Of a DNA stretch of 64,000 nucleotides, positions 56,854 through 64,000 are shown one piece after another. The translations under genes and the position numbers were made by a program. The stretch comes from Carposina sasakii. Taxonomy: Eukaryota; Arthropoda; Insecta; Lepidoptera; Carposinidae. The stretch is from NCBI GenBank assembly GCA_014607495.2, contig CP053156.1, positions 2,170,001 to 2,234,000 of the forward strand, read 5' to 3'. A model generated the notes under the pieces. That model did not search any database and was not told the DNA's origin. It worked only from the letters and a program-made list of their open reading frames with translations. Position 1 is the stretch's first letter; every line of letters starts with the position of its first letter.

Positions 56854-58402
56854 AATTGTTACTAGAATATATTTATTACTTTAGTTAACTGTGAAGTTAA
56901 TGCTTTTTTTGCGAAATGAATACTAGAAATCTAGGGTTATAAACTTGTCAACGTTTATCGTTGTTATTGTAGGTACTTATGTGTATTGATTGATGGCAAA
57001 CATTTACTTGTAATTAACGACCGGTCCGTAGACAGTTTTGAATTTGTTTAAGCCAAAAATAAACTGTGTTGTAATTTTATATCTTTAACTATTTGCGCCA
57101 ATACTTTAATCTTTATTTATAAAATTACAATCTATGTTGACATGGTCGAGAATGTTATTGTTTTTAATATTTTTGTAACTATCAGTTAATAATCTTTTAT
57201 ACAAAACCATAAAAAATTACTGTATTGGTACTATTTCTTGATAAGGTAATTTACTGAATTACAAACTTAAGTTGTTTTATTAGATATTTGAACAGTACAT
57301 CCTGGAAAAATCAACTGCAATCCTAAACTACTTGGAACCTTTAATTTTTTTACAACACTAGAAATGCCTTTGTGCATATTGCTATTGATCTGCCCATCCA
57401 TAATATTGTTTTCTAAATGCAATAAAGTAAGTATAGAAAAAAATACACTAAAGTTGTGCCAAATCAATCTATTCCTCCACGGCAAATGTATAGTGAAAGA
57501 AACTAGAACGCTACGAATAAAAACTGAGAGATTTGCTGCATAGTTCGCGTATTCGCAGCATCGATTTAAAGAACACAATAGATTTGTTTACTCGTTCCAA
57601 TGCAGGCAGGCCGGGTAACTTGCAAATGATTGGGTGGGGAACGGTGTAGTTTTATCTATTTAACTATAGATAGATAGATAAGATAGATCTTATAATAAAA
57701 ACTTTACTTAAAGTGCTCGTACAATCTACAGCTTTATTATAATACTATACCTATAGATTACTTCTTGTTGTTATTTGACGAACAAGGATTATATAATATG
57801 TTGTTAAATGTTATTTGAGGGCAAATGTTATCTCAAATGATAGCTGATAAAGCTGTGTCCAGTGGATTTCTCCATGCATTATTATCTCTCTATTATTAGT
57901 TACCTAAACATATATTTAAAAAAAATATATTTGTCCACGATACTTAATTTTTTCTTTACAATAAGTATTGTTTTTAAGATAAGTCTCCCCTATATACAAA
58001 TTTGAAAATTGATATTAAGTAGTTGGTCTCTTTCTTATTAATTTATTAATTAAGAAAATCAGATGGATATTATATTATTAAGGATAAATCTGTATGTCCT
58101 ATTAATTTCAGTAATAGATAGGAAAAAACTACCACTGCTAACTGAAGATAATGCAATAATATCATAATAGGCACCAAAATAAACTTCATAGTTAATTATT
58201 TAAAATTTTAGGTAGTTATAAAGAAGTCAAAATTCAAGCAAAGTTGGGCGCAATAACTGAATAAACAATGACAATCCATTTATTTAAACATATTATCTGT
58301 AGTACAATAATACAGTCGTTTAGCTGTGCTCCTACTATTTACAGTCATTTATGATTATTTATCGGAAACGTGTTGAAATTTCCTTAAAATAATTAATTCA
58401 AA
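56854..58402. promoter_or_regulatory. Shared divergent intergenic region of the Cyt-b5-r-like pair
   Basis: 1,549 bp between the two start codons, AT-rich and with no repeat border that I recognise. It must hold both promoters. Visible words: a GATA-rich cluster at 57664-57692 (TAGATAGATAGATAAGATAG), and possible 5'-UTR intron acceptors TATTTACAG (58333-58341) for the plus gene and, reversed, TATTCTAG just before the minus ATG. Transcription starts cannot be placed. Confidence 0.4.
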
Positions 58403-61400
58403 ATGGCACCCAAGCAAAATAATTGGGCTGAGGAAGCCCATGAAAGGGCACTTAATAAAAAGACCCACGTTACTTTCCCTCAACTGAAATACCCCTCTTT
58501 AAGAGATGTTGGTCTCAGAGACCCTATGCAGTGGCTGGAAGGCAAGGCTTTGGATGATGGCGCAGAAGGCTTGTGGAGGGTACACAACAAATTGTATGAA
58601 TTTAGAAGCTTCATGAAGAAACATCCTGGAGGTGAAGAATGGTTGGAATTGACTAAAGTATGTAAATTTATCATTATTTTAATTCAATTTCGAACGAGAA
58701 TAAGATTAGCTATCCGTTTTAATTGATAGGTAAATAACTAAAGTCGCGAGCATCCTCTAGTATTTTATTAAGGTCAAGAAACCTCTATCATAATGGTTGA
58801 CCCAAACTTCACTCACTTGACCATTGAAAAATAAATGTATCGTCAAAGAAAACTAAGTATTTATCAAAGTATCTCTCACCCGAAAGTTAGCACTTAGAAT
58901 ACTAAACGAACTTGTACATCTCAACTATACCCTCAAAATTGGTCAGAAGTGGCACCATGTGGTCCTATCGGCCCTTGGTACTCTGCCTGCCCCGTAAGGG
59001 ATAAAGGTGTGATTATATGTATGTATGTATCCGGGATAAACACATTATCCCGGGATAAAAATTATCCTATATGTTAAGTGGGACCTGTCACAACATATTC
59101 CTGAAAACTGCATCGAAATCGGTTCAGCCGATTCTGAGATTAGCGTGCACATACATCGATCCTAGCTAGCAACATCTGGCTCCACTATGCTTAACGTGGC
59201 TATAGGATCTCATAAATGATAAGCAAAAGTTATGTGAATCCCTTATATTCACAGGGTACGGACATCACCGAAGCGTTTGAATCTCACCACCTAAGCGCAG
59301 CAACGGTCAAGCTTTTAGACAAGTACTATATCAGAGAAGCAGCAGCACCGAGAAATTCACCATTTACTTTTGAAGAGGATGGGTTTTATAAAACACTAAA
59401 ACGAACAGCCTTTGAAGAACTTAAAAAAATACCTAAAGGAGCTGCTAATACCGCAAATAGAATAACTGATGGGATTTTCGTAATTTTATTCATAAGTTCT
59501 GCTTTGACTTGCTGGTGTACTAGTTATTGGGCGGCTATGTTTTGGTATATCATAGCGTCGTTTAGTTTATCATTTTTGACGGTCGCTTGCCACAATTTCA
59601 TTCACCGAAGAACCAATTGGAGGATGTATTTGTTTAATATGAGCTTGTGGTCTTACAGGTTGGTTTGAATTTACACTGCTATTTTAACTGGATCTGTTTA
59701 TACTTAAATAACCTGAATTTTAGGTAATTCCAAATGTTTACACCGATAACCGTTAAGCAACGACTTGATGACGAAAGATATTTCTAAAGACTATTCTGGA
59801 TCTACGTCTATTAGCTCCTCTTTAACTACATAGCCCAAGTATTATCCTAAAGCTATATTATAACTATCTAAAATCAAACAGTTTTTAAGTGAATGAGCAA
59901 GAAACATCATTTTTCAAAAACATTTATGTATCGTAGGATATTAAATTATTGTTATGTATGTATGTACATCTCAACTATACCCTTAAAATTGATCAGAAGT
60001 GGCACCATGTGGTTCTCTCGGCACTTGGTGCTCTGCCTACCCCGTAAGGGATAAAGGCGTGATTATATGTATGTATGTATTTTGTGATATTTTTCAGAGA
60101 TTTCCGCGTATCTCACGTGATGTCTCACCATCTATACACGAATACACTCATGGATCTGGAGCTCAGCTCCCTTGAGCCTTTTTTATTGTACAATCCACGA
60201 AGAGATAAGCCCAGACATGCCAAAATCGGATTTTTTACGGAGTTCTTCCTTTTTCCGTTGCTTTTTCTCATAGCATTCTTTAGAAGGTAAGGTTATGATT
60301 TCAAATGTATGATCACGATGATTTTACAAATTTAATGATTAGTTAATTGTTCCCTAATGTCTACTTATTTTTACAATAATACCAGATAAAGCTGTGTCCT
60401 TAAATATAATTAGGTAATTATGGTTTTTAGATTTGCATTTCATAATTACATTTCTAGAGTTTACCAGAATACCACATAAAAATCAGTTGAAACCAGCTAA
60501 CCACAAAATGTAATCCATAGCAAATAACATAACGAACTCACACCACGAACACAATAAAAACAATGAAGTCAATTACTTTAATTAATTCCAGATTCGCCCT
60601 TATATTCATTCGGGATGGTTTTGTGAGACAACATTTGCGTTGGCACGATGCCATTGGCTTCGTTCTGCCGACTTGGATGTGGTTGGCTAGTGGGACCGGG
60701 ATTCTTCACGTGCTTTATACATGGCTGTGCATTAACTGTACAGGCAGCCTTATATTCTTCTGTATTGCTGTGAACGCTGCACATCATCACCCAGACGCTA
60801 TTAAAGATGGCGATCAGTCAATGTAAGTTTGTAACAAAAAATAAAGTGGGAAATGTGTACGCGAGATGAAAGAGGTATGTTTGAATTCTAAATGGACGCC
60901 TACGAGACGGAGGCGTGGTAGGCATTTATTTGTGTCTGTAAATATGTAAATACCAGAACTTGAAGGATATACAGGTTCTAATAAATATATTCTTCAAAAT
61001 ATATGAACTTCTGACTTGATGTTTATTTTCTCAGATAGTATTTTAAGGATAGTATAAAGAAATTCTTTACCAACTCAGGAATGTTCATGCAATCTTGAAA
61101 AATAAACATTGATTTCGATTCTCATATAATTACCAGCTTAATTGAGTAAACTTGAGTTAAGAAGTCAGTAAGCTAAAGTGGCAATGGGCAGGGCATATAA
61201 CTCGAAGAACCGATACCCGAAAGGTTCTAGAATAGTTACCACGTATCGGCAAACGCATCGTGGGAAGGTCACCCGCGAGATGGATGGACGACCGGTCATC
61301 GACAGGTCGGAATGGACGCCTATGTTTAACAATTCTAAGAAAGGGAAATTAAAGAGGGGATATTTCTTTAATAAATAAAATTAATATACCTATTTCGGTG

Positions 61401-61888
61401 TACATTTGATCTAGTGAATAAATCTTAACAATGAAATGTTACCAAGTCTGCGTTTAATTAATTTAAAAGAACCGTTCACTAACAAAATAAAATCTTGAAC
61501 CGTATCCACACATTATTAAGCCAGCGCTAATGTAATTTAGTCTAGACACGAACGTATGGCTCCTGCAAATTACGACTAATTTCTAACTAACCCTTTCAGA
61601 AGTGAGACGCCAGACTGGGGAATTCACCAAGTGGAAGCTCTCCTAGATCGCAAGGACATTAACAGCAATGTTTTTACTGTCATGACCTTCTTTGGAGATC
61701 ATGCCCTTCATCACATGTTCCCCACACTTGACCATTCTGTACTGAAACACTTGCACCCAATATTTATGCAGCTCTGCGAAAAATATCAAGCCAATTACAG
61801 AGTGTCGACGCAATTCAAAATGGTGGTCGGGCAAATAAAGGAAACCATGCGGACCGAGGGTAAAACAGCGCATGATAGACGTAATTAA
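58403..61888 (+). CDS. Cyt-b5-r: Cytochrome b5-related fatty-acid-desaturase-like protein, plus paralogue
   Basis: Five exons: 58403-58657, 59255-59658, 60098-60286, 60592-60822 and 61600-61888, with GT..AG borders (GTATGT, GTTGGT, GTAAGG, GTAAGT donors), giving 455 codons. The cytochrome b5 part spans about 1-110 (HPGG at 74-77, second haem His in FESHH at 96-97). The membrane desaturase-like part has HNFIH (198-202), HVMSHH (226-231), HHHPD (347-351) and HALHH (394-398) plus hydrophobic segments near 158-195, 268-280 and 302-345. Length fits the Drosophila Cyt-b5-r family. Intron phases 0, 2, 2, 2 are the same as in the divergent neighbour. Introns carry repeats (58.9-59.16, 59.96-60.08, 61.17-61.33 kb). 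Enzyme activity and substrate are unproven for the family. Confidence 0.92.
58915..59030 (+). repeat. GGGGTAGGCAGAG-family repeat in intron 1
   Basis: AATTGGTCAGAAGTGGCACC, TGCCCCGTAAGGGATAAAGG, tail ATGTATGTATGTAT. Same family as 27.76, 38.46 and 59.96 kb. Confidence 0.7.
59031..59155 (+). repeat. Fragment of the 55.1 kb repeat family in intron 1
   Basis: CCGGGATAAA, TCCTATATGTTAAGTGGG, ACTGCATCGAAATCGG and GAGATTAGCGTGCACA match 55185-55315 in order. Confidence 0.7.
59962..60080 (+). repeat. GGGGTAGGCAGAG-family repeat adjoining exon 3
   Basis: Second intronic copy; its ATGTATGTATGTAT tail ends at 60080, 17 bp before exon 3 of the plus-strand gene begins at 60098. Confidence 0.7.
61165..61330 (+). 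mobile_element. RTE-type LINE fragment in intron 4
   Basis: GTAAGCTAAAGTGGCAATGG, CACGTATCGGCAAACGCATC, ACCCGCGAGATGGATGGACG follow the C-terminal coding region of the RTE copies at 15.5 and 32.8 kb, with internal deletions. Frame destroyed. Confidence 0.7.
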
Positions 61889-62081
61889 GTAGGGAACGAG
61901 CTTGTAATTTTTAGAAATTAACCTCTCGTGACGTTGGATTTTAAAACAAACCAGCGCACATTCTGTCCAACATTTCACGAGTCGCGGGTAATAGCTCGTG
62001 TAATTTTTCACTGGCAAAAACCTTACTCACCTTGGTAAAGATATGTATGTGTGCAAAAATATATTATGTTAGTACTAATGA

Positions 62082-62087
62082 AATAAA
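62082..62087 (+). terminator. Likely poly(A) signal of the plus-strand Cyt-b5-r-like gene
   Basis: AATAAA 194 bp after the stop codon, the first such hexamer downstream; another lies near 62198. Confidence 0.45.
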
Positions 62088-63645
62088 ATTTTTGCTATGC
62101 CTTTAAAACTTAAATACTTAACTAGAAATATATCAGATGGGGCCCGAGATTAGGTACCTGTGGAGATCCTTGTTTGTAAATATCATTTTACTATGGTAAA
62201 TAAAGGTTCAGATGATAAAATTTTTGTTATCATTCATTGCAATTCCCTAATTAATTAGGTAGAAAATTATTTTAATGAGTTGATGATGGATTAGGTAGAT
62301 GTGTCTTTGGAGGATAAAATTTGTGAATTTGGAACGAGTTTTTATAGTTTATAGGTATATACTCGTAGCTAAGCTACTTATACGGCAGAAAATAACTTAA
62401 CCAGGGAATATAACATGCGCAAACTTAACTTTACACGATCATTGAAGCCAATTTAAAGGCCTGCTGTCGATACCAATCCAAATTACCCAGACAATAAATT
62501 TTGAACGAGAGATAAATTACACGTGTGGCTCCGACAAATTAATTATTACAGACAGTTTTAAAATTTCCATATTAAAACATGAAGTAGCAGTGGTATCGCA
62601 TGATTTATATTTTGTTGTATGCAGATATGCCCTTTTTACCGAAAACATCAATTTAGATTTGTCCAGCCGCATCAATATAAAAAAAATCCAAAGACTGATG
62701 TATACTATGACCATAATAAATAATATATATATTTTTAACCCCAAATAATTAAATCCAAAGCCGTACGACAACAATATTAAATATCCGATTCAAACCTGAA
62801 GAGATAAAAATAAATAAACCGAGATTTCAATAAAGCTCAAGCAAGCAAAAGGAGCTCGCGGGTGCAAGTGAAGCCTCAAAGGCTGAAGGAACAAAGGTTG
62901 GGACTGCTCTTTATTGTTGCGCTAGGTTTACTCCATGTAATATAAAACCGCTTTTACAAAACTGAGCCAACAATGGGGAAGGTTATAAAATATAAATACC
63001 ACCAGGGACAGGTGGCGTTATGCCAAGAAATTACGTCCAGATTTTGATGACTATGTAAATTTGCGTTTCGGCTGCATAGGAGCTTAGGAAGGACTCATAG
63101 ACTTGGCAGGAGCGTGTCGACTATGTATATGAAATATTTGGGAGCACGGTGGCGCCCTCGCTAAGTCAAGCAAAAAAGCAGCACGGCCGAACAGTACTTT
63201 TCTCGAAGCTATTCAGGTCGTTTTCGACCCCCATAACTTGGTTATGGATGAAACAATTAGATACTAACTAACTGTAAAATTGCTATATTTTTAATGTAGA
63301 AAACAGGAAGATACGTACGCAAAAAAAGGTTCAATTATGTCATATTACACACTTTTAAATCCTACAACTGTTACACAATACTCTGCCCATACACACATAA
63401 TAATCAGACAAAGTATCAAATTAAAGGCAATCTAATGAACCAAACTGGTAGGGATAGGCGCGAAAATTTAATTTTTGTTATGAGTTTAATGCCAGTTACA
63501 GGCAAAGATGTTTATCTTCCAGTACCTCGATAACTCATGCTTATGTGAGGATGAATAGCCAATTTGTGGAATATAAATGGCACAGATCTGCAGATAACTT
63601 CCTTGCCTATGCCAGAATAAATAACGGCTGTACAGAGGTCATATA
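62088..63645. other. Non-coding stretch
   Basis: No further gene recognised. The 85-codon minus frame at 62517-62774 is hydrophobic but AT-driven and has no domain. No repeat border is clear. Confidence 0.45.
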
Positions 63646-64000
63646 CAGGATGTTTTTTCGTTGCCACCCTTAACGAAGGGTAAGTACTCTATACATCAAA
63701 TAAAGTAAGTTTATGCCAAAAAAAATGCAAGGAAACAATGTAAATTTTTTTCATTTTTTTTTAAATTCCTTGATCGTGCGAAATTTATAGTGTCTAGTGT
63801 TTATGTTAGTTTTTTTATAGACAGATATTAATTATTTTTCGTGAAAAAATCCTGCTACGCGCGTCTATGTGCATTTATGCAGAAAAACGCAGTCTATTTA
63901 CTCAACTTTGGACCCTAATATTTTGGAAACCAGACACTTCCCAGGAATGCTTCTATGGAGAAAAATGATCGTAATGATGAAGAGATTCCGTAGTTTTCGG
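63646..64000 (-). mobile_element. MITE-like element with CAGGATG ends, copy 6 of 6 (cut by window end)
   Basis: Starts CAGGATGTTTTTTCGTTGCC after TATA and follows copy 5 in order to the window end, where the last about 35 bp are missing. Confidence 0.8.

Noticed and set aside
57267..57578. 103-codon minus frame between the two desaturase-like genes
   Set aside because: It begins with TTG, not ATG; the first ATG leaves 44 codons; no domain is visible and the composition is that of the AT-rich surroundings.
58480..58674. 64-codon minus frame over exon 1 of the plus gene
   Set aside because: Antisense shadow of the cytochrome b5 exon.
1..64000. CRISPR array, operons or bacterial insertion sequences
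   Set aside because: No regularly spaced direct repeats with unique spacers and no prokaryotic gene organisation were seen; spliced genes and LINEs show a eukaryotic nuclear origin.

Overview
This window is animal nuclear DNA, almost certainly from a moth or butterfly. It is AT-rich, has spliced genes with GT..AG introns, carries an ommochrome-binding-protein-like gene (a family known from Lepidoptera), and is saturated with repeats typical of lepidopteran genomes: RTE elements with ATG-repeat tails, palindromic MITEs, tRNA-derived SINE-like units and short repeats with ATGT tails. No bacterial-style operon, CRISPR array or rRNA was seen. A NotI site at bases 2-9 may mark a clone edge.

Host genes are few. 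(1) A single-coding-exon, secreted ommochrome-binding-protein-like gene lies at 13228-14085 (+). (2) Two divergent paralogues of a cytochrome b5-related protein (Cyt-b5-r family: N-terminal haem-binding b5 domain fused to a membrane fatty-acid-desaturase-like domain) lie at 50320-56853 (-) and 58403-61888 (+), about 1.5 kb apart head to head. I resolved five exons in each. Exons 2, 3 and 4 have identical lengths (404, 189 and 231 bp) and all intron phases match, so they are a local inverted duplication. Both reading frames are intact (451 and 455 codons).

The rest is mostly mobile DNA. From left to right: LINE 3' end (1.0-1.6 kb); Harbinger-like MITE (3.0-3.4 kb); hammerhead-like motif inside a repeat (5.9 kb); a two-copy long repeat (9-11 kb and 19-19.8 kb); palindromic MITE with a nested LINE fragment (14.6-15.3 kb); RTE insertions with clear target-site duplications (15.5-16.4 and 32.8-33.3 kb); a 3.6-kb structure with arms of about 1.07 kb in inverted orientation around a decayed reverse transcriptase (22.4-26.1 kb); several TIR elements (31-38 kb); a LINE with a 924-codon uninterrupted endonuclease/reverse-transcriptase frame and a candidate 7-bp target-site duplication (39.9-43.2 kb); and a gag-remnant LTR element with a 4-bp target-site duplication (46.5-48.8 kb). 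A MITE-like family with CAGGATG/CATCCTG ends occurs six times across the window.

The desaturase-like pair has been modified by these insertions. The stop codon of the minus-strand copy coincides with the end of a repeat, a repeat ends about 17 bp before the exon 3 acceptor of the plus-strand copy, and the introns carry many further copies. I see no clearly new multi-gene system. The most interesting signals are structural: the kilobase inverted repeat, the repeat-supplied stop codon, the hammerhead-like fold and the six-copy TATA-targeting MITE.
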